This document shows positions 52,651 through 60,670 of a DNA stretch of 64,000 nucleotides, piece after piece (the first letter of the stretch is position 1; each line of letters begins with the position of its first letter). Source of the DNA: JANQMY01 sp965228775 (lineage in GTDB: Bacteria; Pseudomonadota; Alphaproteobacteria; JANQMY01). Below the pieces are notes generated by a model. It searched no databases and had not been told where the DNA came from. It saw only the letters and a list, made by a program, of their open reading frames with translations. The stretch is taken from positions 4,836,001-4,900,000 of the forward strand of contig OZ245840.1 of NCBI GenBank assembly GCA_965228775.1, read 5' to 3'. The position numbers and the translations under genes were made by a program.

Positions 52651-54441
52651 ATGTCAACACACAAGCTAACGGACCGTTTTGTTGCAACATGTGCACCGCC
52701 TAAGACGGGGCGTGTCGAATACCGAGACACGACGACGCCTGGACTGTGGCTGCGCGTGTCCGCAACTGGCCGTAAGACGTTTGGTGTCACCTATCGCGTT
52801 AACGGTGTTCAGCGTCGTGACACCATTGGCAAGTACCAGGCATTCTCACTTGCAGACGCGCGCAAAGAGGCCCTGCGTCGGCAGCGGGAGGCAATGCTTG
52901 GTAATGATCCCGCCGCCGAACGGTACGATGCACGCACCGGGATTACCTTTGGCGAGCTCGCGGAACGGTACATTGAGGAATATGCACGCCCGAACAAGAA
53001 GTCCTGGAAGGAGGACAAGCGCGTCCTTGAGCTGGACTTGTTGCCCAGGTTTAGGAACCGCCCGGCTGGCTCCGTTACGCGCGCCGAAGTCGTTGCCGTT
53101 CTCGACCGCATCAAGTCCAGGGGGGCTCCGATCAAGGCCAACCGCACCCATGAGATCATACGCCGAATGTACAATTGGGCAATCAACCGGGAGCTCGTGG
53201 ATCGCAACCCGGCCTCGAACATCGAGAGAGTAGCTAAGGATCAGTCTCGTGAGCGTGTCCTCACAAATGAGGAGATCACGCGCTTTTGGAATGCATGCTC
53301 GCTTGAGAAGGACGAAACGGGTGCACGGTTCAAACTGATCCTTCTGACGGCACAACGACCCGGTGAGGTCACGAGCATGCGTTGGCAGGATATAGACTTC
53401 GGCACTGGTTGGTGGACCATCCCGGCGGAGTTCGCCAAGAACAATAGAAGTCATCGGGTTCCGCTAGGTCCAACCGCTATGGCTCTCCTGCGCAACCTGC
53501 ATTCTGACGCCAAACATGATAAGTGGGTGTTTCCGAGCCCTACCGCAAAAGGGCCGGTCAGCAGCAACACGAAGCCACTGAAGCGCTTGCGGAGCAATGC
53601 GGGGATCGACGACTTCACAGCGCACGACTTGCGCCGCACAGCCGCGAGCAAGATGAGTGGCGAACTGCACGTCGAACGCACAACGCTGTCTAAGATACTT
53701 AACCATGTCGACCGGACTGTGACCGCAGTGTACGACCGTCATTCGTATGACACCGAGAAGCGTGCGGCTTTGGAGGCATGGGATGAGTGGGTGGTTAAGA
53801 ATGCAACCCAGTCAGAGCGCAAGTTTGTGGTGTGGTCAGCTACGGCTCTTCTTGACGGTGACACGGTCGAAGGAGCGGACGCGCTTGCAGATCGGCTCGA
53901 AGCTGCGGTCGGTGCTAATTATGACGCTTGGCGAGACGCAGGTTCAATTCCCTCAATGGAGGAGACGTTTGAGCTAAATGGTGCGCGTCGGCCGCCTGAG
54001 AACCTCGCGCACTACATATTCGACCACATGTTCATGAGCATGTTTGGCAGCAGCTGGGAACAGAGTGCGCAGAAACCCCCCGGCAATTCCGCGTTCAGGC
54101 AATTCCTCCTTGACTATGAATTGGACAACACACTTGCAGCAGTGATTGTCCTGGCCGATCGTCGTGGCGATAGTGAAGGTGTGTCATATGCATGGGATAT
54201 TTTCACTCGTCCTGTGCAGCCATACTCGAAACTGTTCGATGCGTACAAGCGGCAGCGTGAAGGCGGACTGAAGAAGACGGATAATTCGGATCGGGACGAA
54301 CGCATCCGCAGTGAATACGAAAGAATGACGGACAGTGGGATGTCCAGGAACGAAGCAGTATCTGCATTGGAGGAACGTTACCCGAGCATCGGTCGTAGGC
54401 GCATTCAACAGATCACGCAAAATATCTGCGAAATGAAGTAA
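52651..54441 (+). CDS. int: Tyrosine integrase with a long C-terminal extension
   Basis: A 596-residue site-specific recombinase. The N-terminal DUF4102-like arm-binding domain has TPGLWLRVSATGRKTFGVTY and DTIGKYQAFSLADARKEALR. The catalytic domain shows R236 (TAQRPGEV), H325 and R328 (TAHDLRRTAA), H352 (ILNHVDRT) and Y361 (AVYDRHSYD). After residue 385 there are about 210 residues not present in P4-type integrases, ending in an HTH-like stretch MSRNEAVSALEERYPSIGRR. It inserts and excises the element. AAGGAAG precedes the ATG at 52651; an in-frame start at 52597 lacks such a site. Confidence 0.92.
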   Translation: MSTHKLTDRFVATCAPPKTGRVEYRDTTTPGLWLRVSATGRKTFGVTYRVNGVQRRDTIGKYQAFSLADARKEALRRQREAMLGNDPAAERYDARTGITFGELAERYIEEYARPNKKSWKEDKRVLELDLLPRFRNRPAGSVTRAEVVAVLDRIKSRGAPIKANRTHEIIRRMYNWAINRELVDRNPASNIERVAKDQSRERVLTNEEITRFWNACSLEKDETGARFKLILLTAQRPGEVTSMRWQDIDFGTGWWTIPAEFAKNNRSHRVPLGPTAMALLRNLHSDAKHDKWVFPSPTAKGPVSSNTKPLKRLRSNAGIDDFTAHDLRRTAASKMSGELHVERTTLSKILNHVDRTVTAVYDRHSYDTEKRAALEAWDEWVVKNATQSERKFVVWSATALLDGDTVEGADALADRLEAAVGANYDAWRDAGSIPSMEETFELNGARRPPENLAHYIFDHMFMSMFGSSWEQSAQKPPGNSAFRQFLLDYELDNTLAAVIVLADRRGDSEGVSYAWDIFTRPVQPYSKLFDAYKRQREGGLKKTDNSDRDERIRSEYERMTDSGMSRNEAVSALEERYPSIGRRRIQQITQNICEMK

Positions 54442-54500
54442 GCGGCTTTCGTAGTTTTCATTAGCATACCCTGAAAGTCTATGAAACAGGAGGTGTACTG

Positions 54501-54722
54501 ATGAAAGTTCTGCGCATTTCAGAGGTTTGTGAAAAATCCGGTTGCTCCCGAACCACCGTCTGGCGTCTTGAACGGCGTGGAGAATTCCCGAAGCGGGTAA
54601 AGCTTTCGCCCCACCTTGTCGGATGGATCGATGAGGAGATTGTGGAGTGGATCGCCTCCCGGCCCCGTGTTGGCGGCACCTCGGCCTCTGACGGGCCTTC
54701 GAGCGATGGGGAGGTGCTATGA
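54501..54722 (+). CDS. alpA: AlpA-family DNA-binding regulator
   Basis: A 73-residue winged helix-turn-helix of the AlpA/excisionase type. It begins VLRISEVCEKSGCSRTTVWR, the recognition helix following, then FPKRVKLSPHLVGWIDEEI with the conserved wing. AlpA proteins act as directional factors or activators of the integrase or of satellite gene expression. The tail is Gly/Ser-rich. GGAGGTG lies before the ATG. It ends one base before the ATG of the helicase-type gene, so both are expected to be co-translated. Confidence 0.88.
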   Translation: MKVLRISEVCEKSGCSRTTVWRLERRGEFPKRVKLSPHLVGWIDEEIVEWIASRPRVGGTSASDGPSSDGEVL

Positions 54723-54723
54723 G

Positions 54724-56355
54724 ATGACTGACAAAAGGAACGCCCCCAACGGCCAGGAAGGGGGCGGCAAGAAAAATCTGCATAAAGATAATATTAATAT
54801 AAGTAACACTGATGGCAAAGCCGATCAAGGCATGCCGAGCCGGTTGAACGGTAAAGATCAGAGTTCCGGCGATAGACTGTCCCGAACTACCATGCAAGTT
54901 CTCTCGGCACTCGCCGAGCGTCTAACACCATTTCATGATGCGGAGGGTCGCGCCTACGTCTCTGTCCGTGTCAATGGTCATACTGAGACGTGGCCCGCCC
55001 GTGGCCAACAGACTTCGGACTATCTTCGAAGTCATTTCTTCTATCAAGAACGATGCGCGCCTTCGAATGATGCACTGCAAGCAGCCCTAAACCAGATTGA
55101 GGCCAAAGCCCGCTTCGAAGGTGAAGAACATTTGGTGCACACAAGGGTCGCGCACCATGGAGGGGCGATATACGTAGACCTGTGCAATGAACCCTGGCAG
55201 GTGGTTCGCATCGGCAAAGATGGTTGGAGTATAGTTGATGACCCACCGATAAAGTTCGTCCGTTCCCAACACATGAAATCACTGCCCACGCCAATAAGGG
55301 GTGGCGATATAGGTCTCCTGAAGAGGTTTGGGCAGTTCTCATCTGAAGAAGACGACAAGCTCTATGCCGGTGCAATCATCTCATACTTCTGCCCAGGGCC
55401 GCACTTCATTCTGGCACTTCTCGGAATGCAGGGCTCGGGCAAAACAACAAGGGCACGAAACATACGTAATCTTGTCGACCCAACATCCGCACATTTCCGA
55501 ACATTCCCTAAGGAAGCTAAGGATCTGTTAGCGGCGCTAAACAATTCCTACATGTTGTGTTTCGACAATTCCAGCGGGCTAACCACTAGTCAGGCCGACG
55601 TGATCTGTCAGCTCGTAAGTGGCAGCGGTGTTTCTGCTCGACAGATGTACACACTCGAACAAGAGACCGTCTTTACACGGCGTGTGCCCATTGTCATCAA
55701 CGGTATTCCGGGTGATACAGTTTCCAGAGATGACCTAAATGATCGCGCCATAGTTTTGTTCCCGGAAGGCATTCCCCCAACCGAACGTCGAACTGAGGAA
55801 GAACTTGCGGAAGAATTCGAGGATATCGCTGCGTACATATTCGGAGTTATCTGCGATGCGCTTTCCTGTGCGCTGCGCAGGTTCAATGAAGTGAAGGCTA
55901 GAGCTCGAGCCGAAAAGTGGGAACTGCCACGCATGGCAGATGCAGCGCTGTGGGTGACTGCGGCAGAATCGGCGCTAGGCTGGGAGGATGGCGCATTCAT
56001 CGACGCCTATTGGAAGAACCGCCAGGCCTCTGCTCAGGCTGCTGTAGATGCCAGTACAGTTGGTAGCCTCATTAGCAAGTACATAGACAAGTACGGATGT
56101 TTCGAGGGTGGGCCAGGTAGGCTCTTGGACGAGCTGCATAAGTTCAACTCTTCTCTGGCGAAGCCCTTTAGTAAGTTACCTACAGACGTAGCGGTGTTAG
56201 GAAAAGAATTCGCAAGGATCATGGGTGCGTTGCGGGATACGGGTCTGCTGGTTGACGGCAAAAAGACTGCAAGCGGACGGATCTACACCATTAGTAGAGA
56301 TGATGGTTCAGAAAAATTGGCACCCGTTGTTCTTCCGAAGCTTGGGGGTAACTGA
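54724..56355 (+). CDS. Helicase/ATPase of the primase-associated type (replication protein)
   Basis: A 543-residue protein. The ATPase has Walker A GMQGSGKTT (234-242), Walker B YMLCFDN (276-282), a QLVSGSGVSARQMYT block typical of mobile-element primase-helicases, then IVINGI (sensor Asn at 326) and DDLNDRAI with a probable arginine finger. The N-terminal 230 residues contain no visible primase (Toprim or PrimPol) motif, so it is likely a helicase half acting alone or with a missing primase. GGGGAGG precedes the ATG. It is directly coupled to alpA, and an iteron-like repeat array follows its stop. Confidence 0.72.
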   Translation: MTDKRNAPNGQEGGGKKNLHKDNINISNTDGKADQGMPSRLNGKDQSSGDRLSRTTMQVLSALAERLTPFHDAEGRAYVSVRVNGHTETWPARGQQTSDYLRSHFFYQERCAPSNDALQAALNQIEAKARFEGEEHLVHTRVAHHGGAIYVDLCNEPWQVVRIGKDGWSIVDDPPIKFVRSQHMKSLPTPIRGGDIGLLKRFGQFSSEEDDKLYAGAIISYFCPGPHFILALLGMQGSGKTTRARNIRNLVDPTSAHFRTFPKEAKDLLAALNNSYMLCFDNSSGLTTSQADVICQLVSGSGVSARQMYTLEQETVFTRRVPIVINGIPGDTVSRDDLNDRAIVLFPEGIPPTERRTEEELAEEFEDIAAYIFGVICDALSCALRRFNEVKARARAEKWELPRMADAALWVTAAESALGWEDGAFIDAYWKNRQASAQAAVDASTVGSLISKYIDKYGCFEGGPGRLLDELHKFNSSLAKPFSKLPTDVAVLGKEFARIMGALRDTGLLVDGKKTASGRIYTISRDDGSEKLAPVVLPKLGGN

Positions 56356-56440
56356 TGACAGCTATGACGGCAGTGTTCTTAAGCTTCTATGGGGTGTGTA
56401 CGGATGGTATGTCAGTTAACCTTCCGCCGAAGATAAAATC

Positions 56441-56477
56441 TGCCGTCATTGCCGTCACTGCCGTCATAAACCGTCAG
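56441..56477. repeat. Tandem 9-bp repeats (iteron-like)
   Basis: TGCCGTCAT, TGCCGTCAC and TGCCGTCAT run back to back (56441-56467), followed by a weaker fourth unit CCGTCAG. An inverted copy ATGACGGCA lies upstream at 56364-56372, just after the stop of the replication ATPase. Repeats of this kind next to a replication gene are typical of an origin or of an autoregulatory site. The flanking sequence is AT-rich (to about 56525). Confidence 0.6.
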
Positions 56478-56535
56478 CTCGATCTGGTTTTGAGTATCTA
56501 TAAAGTAAATCGTTGGATAATATGAAGGTTGGACG

Positions 56536-56802
56536 ATGTCAGGCAAATCGCACATATCGAGAGCGACCTATACTTCGGGTCGAGCTTCTAATCCGAACTC
56601 ACCCCTGGTCTACGACATGCTTGCAAAGCACGTTGCATGCGAACGCCTAGGCGTTCCGCCGGGCACGGTCTTCGACGAATTACAGTTAAACCATATCCAC
56701 AACACTTCACGCAGCTCGGCGGGTGACGCCTTCATCCAATGGCTGCGGGCGTTGCCGATCACTGTCATGCGTGTGTTCCTGCCCGAGCACGTTGACGACT
56801 GA
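56536..56802 (+). CDS. Small hypothetical protein
   Basis: An 88-residue soluble protein starting MSGKSHISRATYTSG. It has a helical middle (VYDMLAKHVACERLGV) and a C-terminal hydrophobic segment (WLRALPITVMRVFLP). No family is recognised. It follows the tandem repeats and an AT-rich stretch, and precedes a small HTH-like gene by 35 bases, so the two may form an operon of regulators. Confidence 0.5.
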   Translation: MSGKSHISRATYTSGRASNPNSPLVYDMLAKHVACERLGVPPGTVFDELQLNHIHNTSRSSAGDAFIQWLRALPITVMRVFLPEHVDD

Positions 56803-56837
56803 GGTGCGATTGCAGGTCCGCGATCCGAGAAGGATGA

Positions 56838-57089
56838 ATGCTAATGGCTTTACACAAACAACTTAGATGGCAGCGCCGCTACGACGGGGTTCTCCGCCTT
56901 GTACTGACAGAGCCCCACCTAACGCGCAAGCAGATCGCTGAGAGAACGGGGTATGGTGAGACGCAGATCAGTCGTATCACTAATTCACCTTGCTTCAAGG
57001 AACGGTATGTCCGAGCACGTGCAGTTGTAGAAAAGGAACTTGCAAGGCGCTATGTCGAGCGGCTGGAAGTGGTGAACGTGCAGAAGTAA
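56838..57089 (+). CDS. Small HTH protein
   Basis: An 83-residue basic protein. Residues 21-50 (LTEPHLTRKQIAERTGYGET followed by QISRITNSPC) look like a helix-turn-helix of the LuxR/IclR type, with a helical Arg-rich tail ARAVVEKELARRYVERLEVV. It could be a DNA-binding regulator or a replication accessory protein. The ATG at 56838, with GAGAAGGA upstream, and one at 56844 are both possible. The 74 bases to the next gene show nothing notable. Confidence 0.5.
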   Translation: MLMALHKQLRWQRRYDGVLRLVLTEPHLTRKQIAERTGYGETQISRITNSPCFKERYVRARAVVEKELARRYVERLEVVNVQK

Positions 57090-57163
57090 CTCCGACGATC
57101 CACTGCGGATAGAGACTTCTACTTCCTTCAATTTACGTGGCATTTCATAGCCCACGCACACAC

Positions 57164-57409
57164 CTAGGACACCGGAGTGTCAACGATCTTCCGCAGCACG
57201 GTCATAGGCGATATACCAAGAGCATCGGCAATCTCGATCATCTCGACGACATCTAGGCGGCGCTCCCCACGCTCATATTTAGCCACGAAAGATGGGGGCC
57301 GCTGAAGGGCCTCGGCGACATCCCGCTGGGTGAAGCCAGCTTTGTGCCTGGCGGCGATCAGGGCCTCTCTGAAGGCGTCATAACGGGCCGTATGGGTGGA
57401 CTTTTTCAT
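57164..57409 (-). CDS. XRE-family helix-turn-helix repressor
   Basis: An 81-residue protein covering one HTH domain: ALIAARHKAGFTQRDVAEAL with the scaffold helix, then QRPPSFVAKYERGERRLDVV with the recognition helix, and a helix EMIEIADALGI. It is typical of a Cro/CI-type repressor in mobile elements. It is on the opposite strand to its neighbours and divergent from the lipoprotein gene, with an operator-like palindrome in between, so it probably controls itself and that gene. Confidence 0.85.
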   Translation of the reverse strand: MKKSTHTARYDAFREALIAARHKAGFTQRDVAEALQRPPSFVAKYERGERRLDVVEMIEIADALGISPMTVLRKIVDTPVS

Positions 57410-57461
57410 GAGCGCGACTGGTGTTGACCGAATGCGCCCAAAGAGCTAAACCTATCCGCGA

Positions 57462-57482
57462 TTGCTCCCAAAATAGGAGCAA
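57462..57482. promoter_or_regulatory. Operator-like palindrome between the XRE and lipoprotein genes
   Basis: TTGCTCC (57462-57468) and GGAGCAA (57476-57482) are exact 7-bp inverted arms with a 7-base spacer. It lies 53 bases upstream of the XRE start and 32 bases upstream of the lipoprotein start, a good place for a repressor of both. Confidence 0.55.
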
Positions 57483-57513
57483 CCTTCGGTAATACACATA
57501 CACGGGGGTTCAC

Positions 57514-57810
57514 ATGTATAGGCTAGTGCTTTTATGCCTCCTGAGCCTGGCAGCACTCACTGCATGTACGACAGTGAAAGAGGTAACTCTCCCTGACGGG
57601 ACTACTGGCTACAACATTAGCTGTGACGGCTCCATTCAGACTGCAGCTGCATGTATGAACAAGGCAGGCGAGATCTGTCCCGGCGGGTACGATGTAATCG
57701 CGGCGGACAGTACATCACAGCCGATTGTCTCTAGCACGATATATGGATCGTATGCGAATAACGTGATCACGCGTGATCTGTATGTGCGTTGCAGGCGGCA
57801 GTCGCCATAG
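57514..57810 (+). CDS. Small lipoprotein
   Basis: A 98-residue protein with a lipoprotein signal: RLVLLCLLSLAALTACTT, lipobox LTAC with Cys at residue 18. The mature part has three further Cys (SCDG, ACMN, ICPG) and a C-terminal Cys-Arg (YVRCRR), suggesting disulfides. Its middle (TVKEVTLPDGTTGYNISCDG) resembles small lipoproteins often found on mobile elements in Gammaproteobacteria and relatives. Its role is unknown. It is controlled, presumably, by the divergent XRE protein. Confidence 0.75.
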   Translation: MYRLVLLCLLSLAALTACTTVKEVTLPDGTTGYNISCDGSIQTAAACMNKAGEICPGGYDVIAADSTSQPIVSSTIYGSYANNVITRDLYVRCRRQSP

Positions 57811-57821
57811 GTGTTTAGTTC

Positions 57822-58019
57822 ATGGACGACAAAACCGTAATTACACTTATCGCTTCGGGAACCATATTGCTTGCGTCGGTGCTTCACGGCGGTCTGTACA
57901 CGGTCGTATCGACAGGTGCAGGACATAATGTGTATGTCGTGAACAAGTTGACTGGACAGGCGACTGTTTGTTGGCCAAGAGGTGGCTGTGTACCTGCGGT
58001 TGGACCGTTAGATAAATAG
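57822..58019 (+). CDS. Small membrane or exported protein
   Basis: A 65-residue protein. One hydrophobic segment (VITLIASGTILLASVLHGGL, about 6-25) may be a membrane anchor or a signal peptide. Two Cys (VCWPRGGCV) follow in the short outer part. It is 11 bases after the lipoprotein gene and likely in the same operon. Its function is unknown and the small size makes the call uncertain. Confidence 0.5.
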   Translation: MDDKTVITLIASGTILLASVLHGGLYTVVSTGAGHNVYVVNKLTGQATVCWPRGGCVPAVGPLDK

Positions 58020-58042
58020 CCCAGCCTTATTATCTTTAGCAA

Positions 58043-58315
58043 TCAGGACTTTGCTTGGATTGGGACCAGTTGGCCAACATCTTCTGTGGCACCTGCTATT
58101 GCTTCTTCCACGCTGCCATAGATGCCAGACTGTGTATTCATAGCTTCGCTCCAATAGAATTTGTCCTCATCTTCGTCGAAGCAACGGGTGTCAATGTAGT
58201 ACATGAAACCGGCTTTATCCCGTTCGATGACTGCAACAACTCTTTGCCCGTCAATCGTAGCAAAAAGTGCAACTTCATTCTCCCTAGGAGTTCTTGGTAG
58301 CTCATTGGCTGTCAT
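58043..58315 (-). CDS. Small acidic hypothetical protein
   Basis: A 90-residue protein beginning MTANELPRTPRENEVALFA. It is acidic (RCFDEDEDKFYWSEAMN) with a beta-rich early half. I recognise no family. It is on the minus strand, opposite its neighbours, and the region upstream of its start (58316-58559) holds the promoter of the next plus-strand gene and a GC hairpin (58410-58424). Confidence 0.5.
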   Translation of the reverse strand: MTANELPRTPRENEVALFATIDGQRVVAVIERDKAGFMYYIDTRCFDEDEDKFYWSEAMNTQSGIYGSVEEAIAGATEDVGQLVPIQAKS

Positions 58316-58492
58316 AACAACATGTTCTCAATGCAGATCTGCTTTTGCAGTTCTTATCAGGACCATAGTCGAGGCAACTTAACAGCAACCAGTATGCTCC
58401 GTGTTTGCACCCGCCTTCGGCGGGGCCAGGCCGTACACGCAGAGGGGTTTGCCCTCGGTAACTCATCACCTAGTTATGACATCGCGATTGCT

Positions 58493-58519
58493 TTGACTTG
58501 TCTCCCGACCTGGTACAAT
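58493..58519 (+). promoter_or_regulatory. Candidate sigma-70 promoter for the DUF4136-like lipoprotein gene
   Basis: TTGACT (58493-58498) and TACAAT (58514-58519) stand 15 bases apart, about 40 bases before the ATG at 58560. The spacer is short, which makes the promoter weaker or in need of help. Confidence 0.45.
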
Positions 58520-58559
58520 CTGGCAGTGTAACCAATGCCGCAACTGTTTTGGGGGAAGT

Positions 58560-59171
58560 ATGCGTATTCAACCTGTCTTTGCACTTATTATGTGTGCCCT
58601 TTTGTTGACTGCATGTGCAACACCACAAGTAATCACAAAAATCACTACCTTTCATCAGCTAACCATCGCACCTGGAGCAACGATATCAGTTATCCCGGTT
58701 GATGTCGGGCAGCAGAGAAGTCTGGAATACGCAGCCTATAGGCCCAAACTTGAGCAGAGGCTCGCTGGTGCTGGTTTTACTGTACGAGATGGCGGCGATA
58801 CCGAATACACAGCAACACTAAAATATACAATCAACACAGGTGAAGCAGTTACTTCTGTAGAAGGTGGGACCGGCTACGGGAAAGTTGGCGTGGACCAGTC
58901 AGGCAATGCAGTATACGGAGCAGTGCCGACTGTTTCCTCCACAACTTACACAATCTATACCCGAACTATTAGTTTGCTCATTGATCGCCAGAACGCACCA
59001 GGTGGAGCTGGCGCAGTTCGAGTGTATGAGGGGCGCGCTGTCAGCAAGGGGACGTGTGGTAGTTTGTTGCCAGTGATCGAAGAAATACTGGAGGCGATCT
59101 TCCAAGAGTTTCCGGGCGAGAACGGTAGTACTCGAAATGCCGCGGTGCCTTGGGGGCAGCCAAGTTGCTGA
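58560..59171 (+). CDS. DUF4136-like lipoprotein
   Basis: A 203-residue protein. The lipoprotein signal RIQPVFALIMCALLLTACAT (lipobox LTAC) is followed by a beta-rich domain like DUF4136: ITTFHQLTIAPGATISVIPV, RPKLEQRLAGAGFTVRDGG, YTATLKYTINTGEAV, and TISLLIDRQNAPGGAGAVRV. Such proteins are outer-membrane or periplasmic lipoproteins of unknown role. GGGAAG precedes the ATG. A Cys at the very end (QPSC) is odd. Confidence 0.72.
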   Translation: MRIQPVFALIMCALLLTACATPQVITKITTFHQLTIAPGATISVIPVDVGQQRSLEYAAYRPKLEQRLAGAGFTVRDGGDTEYTATLKYTINTGEAVTSVEGGTGYGKVGVDQSGNAVYGAVPTVSSTTYTIYTRTISLLIDRQNAPGGAGAVRVYEGRAVSKGTCGSLLPVIEEILEAIFQEFPGENGSTRNAAVPWGQPSC

Positions 59172-59207
59172 CCTCTTTGAATACCTTGAGAAGATACTAA
59201 GCGCGAG

Positions 59208-59642
59208 ATGGAGATTTTCCTAAACGCTTCTACAACTCTAAACTTTCTGTTCGCTCTCCTGGCCGCCGGGATGCTTGCGCACGCAGTCGTAAACAGGTGG
59301 CACTGGCGTGTGCCTAATAAGCTTTATCCCTGGGGCGTGGACAAACAGGGGCATCGAGATGTGATGCTGTTGCTTGAGTTCGAGATGATTGCAGCAGCGT
59401 TTGGGCTGTACCTTGCTCTGTTCACTGAGAGCTGGGCATTAGATGTAATGGAGTTTGCAATCGTCACTATCGTGTCGCTCATGATAGCAATGTATGCGGT
59501 CATACGACTGTGGCGGCGTCCTACATTCAATAGAGAGAAATTCGTCAACCTACTCTTGGCGCCGGTGGTCCTGGGAGTTGTGGTGTCGATACCCGCACTT
59601 GTGCGCGTTGGTCGGCAGGTACTGTCAAATGCGATCAATTAA
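59208..59642 (+). CDS. Membrane protein of unknown function
   Basis: A 144-residue protein with four hydrophobic helices: LNFLFALLAAGMLAHAVVNR, MIAAAFGLYLALFTESWALD, VMEFAIVTIVSLMIAMYAVI and LLLAPVVLGVVVSIPALVRV. No family is recognised. It lies in the series of small mobile-element genes, 36 bases after the DUF4136-like gene. Confidence 0.65.
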   Translation: MEIFLNASTTLNFLFALLAAGMLAHAVVNRWHWRVPNKLYPWGVDKQGHRDVMLLLEFEMIAAAFGLYLALFTESWALDVMEFAIVTIVSLMIAMYAVIRLWRRPTFNREKFVNLLLAPVVLGVVVSIPALVRVGRQVLSNAIN

Positions 59643-59659
59643 TCTAGGAATGCCAGCAT

Positions 59660-59863
59660 ATGCCAATAACCGACATCGACATTTACCGCGCAGCTAAACT
59701 GCTCATCGATCACCACAGCGAAGATGCAGCCATTGAAGCTGCAGGCCGTGCAGATGAGATGTTGGCATGTGGGGATTTTGAAGGTGAGCGCGTGTGGTTG
59801 AGGGTGTTAGAGGCAATTAAAGTTCTCCGGTGCGAAACACCAACACAGAGTTCGTTACACTGA
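59660..59863 (+). CDS. Small soluble hypothetical protein
   Basis: A 67-residue protein: MPITDIDIYRAAKLLIDHHS then EDAAIEAAGRADEMLACGDF, with a helical, acidic composition. Proteins of this type, with the AAKLLIDHHSEDA pattern, are frequent in Alphaproteobacteria and have no assigned function. It is 17 bases after the membrane protein gene. Confidence 0.6.
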   Translation: MPITDIDIYRAAKLLIDHHSEDAAIEAAGRADEMLACGDFEGERVWLRVLEAIKVLRCETPTQSSLH

Positions 59864-59893
59864 GCGATTGATTTTAAGGGAAAGGAAAGAGAG

Positions 59894-60076
59894 ATGGTTT
59901 GGGTCTTGCTAGTTGGACTAGTGGTTGTTCAATACGGTGGCAGCGATTTTGCGGATCTTGAGAAAGTTGGCACATATCCAACACAAGAGCAATGTGAGGC
60001 TACAGCCGAAAAAATTAAGAAGGACTTGGGTTACAAAAGGAACTTCGAGTATTCCTGCTTTCAGTCTTACGAGTAG
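59894..60076 (+). CDS. Small exported or anchored protein
   Basis: A 60-residue protein. A short hydrophobic start (MVWVLLVGLVVVQYGG) may anchor it, and two Cys (EQCEAT and YSCFQS) could pair. AAGGAAAGAGAG precedes the ATG, a strong ribosome site. No family can be named, but the pattern TYPTQEQCEATAEKIKK is seen in small phage or plasmid proteins. Confidence 0.5.
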   Translation: MVWVLLVGLVVVQYGGSDFADLEKVGTYPTQEQCEATAEKIKKDLGYKRNFEYSCFQSYE

Positions 60077-60154
60077 GAGATTTACACCGTTGCGCATTCG
60101 AGATGCCGTGGTTGAGTTGCAGAAGATGGAACGTGTTGATGGTGAGAGACTAAT

Positions 60155-60670
60155 GTGACTCATTTTGAAGACTTGTCACCTTATCAGTACTGGGGAGGGC
60201 GACGCACCGTTATCCCCGGAACTCTGAATGTTGGTTGGTTATCTTCCGAGCATCAATTCAATGTAGGTGCCATTGACCAAGCTCTTCTAGAGAAGCTATG
60301 GGCATTCTGTACGATTAGTGTCAATCAAACGCGCGGTTATCATGAATGTGAGTTCTGTGATTGTGATCGCGATACCTGGTTCAAGGAGGAGCGGTATGTT
60401 TATGTCAGGAACAATCGCGAGGTTGAGTTAGGTAGTGCTGAGATACTGGTTATTCCACCGTCCGGCCCAGCTTTTGCAGCGCCAAGCCTTATCTTTCACT
60501 ACGTTGAGACCCATAACTATCTGCCTTCGGAAGAATTTTTAGACGCACTAAGTACCTCAATATGTCCACCAGATCCGGCTTACACCGCGTTGCTTGATAA
60601 ACACGGAATTGAGTGGAAGGACTGGGAAGTCATTATGAAGCGAGCCAAAGAGAAGGGATTGATAGACTGA
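60155..60670 (+). CDS. Hypothetical protein with RGxHxCxxC motif
   Basis: A 171-residue soluble protein. YQYWGGRRTVIPGTLNVGWL is followed by TRGYHECEFCDCDRD, a cluster with three Cys that may bind a metal. APSLIFHYVETHNYLPSEEF is another conserved-looking block with His. I have seen similar RGxHxCExC proteins of unknown role in many bacteria, some near toxin or immunity genes, but cannot name a function. Its stop overlaps the next ATG by one base (TGATG), so the two are translationally coupled. Confidence 0.65.
   Translation: MTHFEDLSPYQYWGGRRTVIPGTLNVGWLSSEHQFNVGAIDQALLEKLWAFCTISVNQTRGYHECEFCDCDRDTWFKEERYVYVRNNREVELGSAEILVIPPSGPAFAAPSLIFHYVETHNYLPSEEFLDALSTSICPPDPAYTALLDKHGIEWKDWEVIMKRAKEKGLID

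Noticed and set aside
56441..56477. CRISPR array
   Set aside because: Repeats are 9 bp and directly adjacent without spacers, and no cas gene is present.
58322..58531. Plus-strand frame of 69 codons before the DUF4136-like gene
   Set aside because: It crosses a GC hairpin and the candidate promoter, and has no family resemblance.
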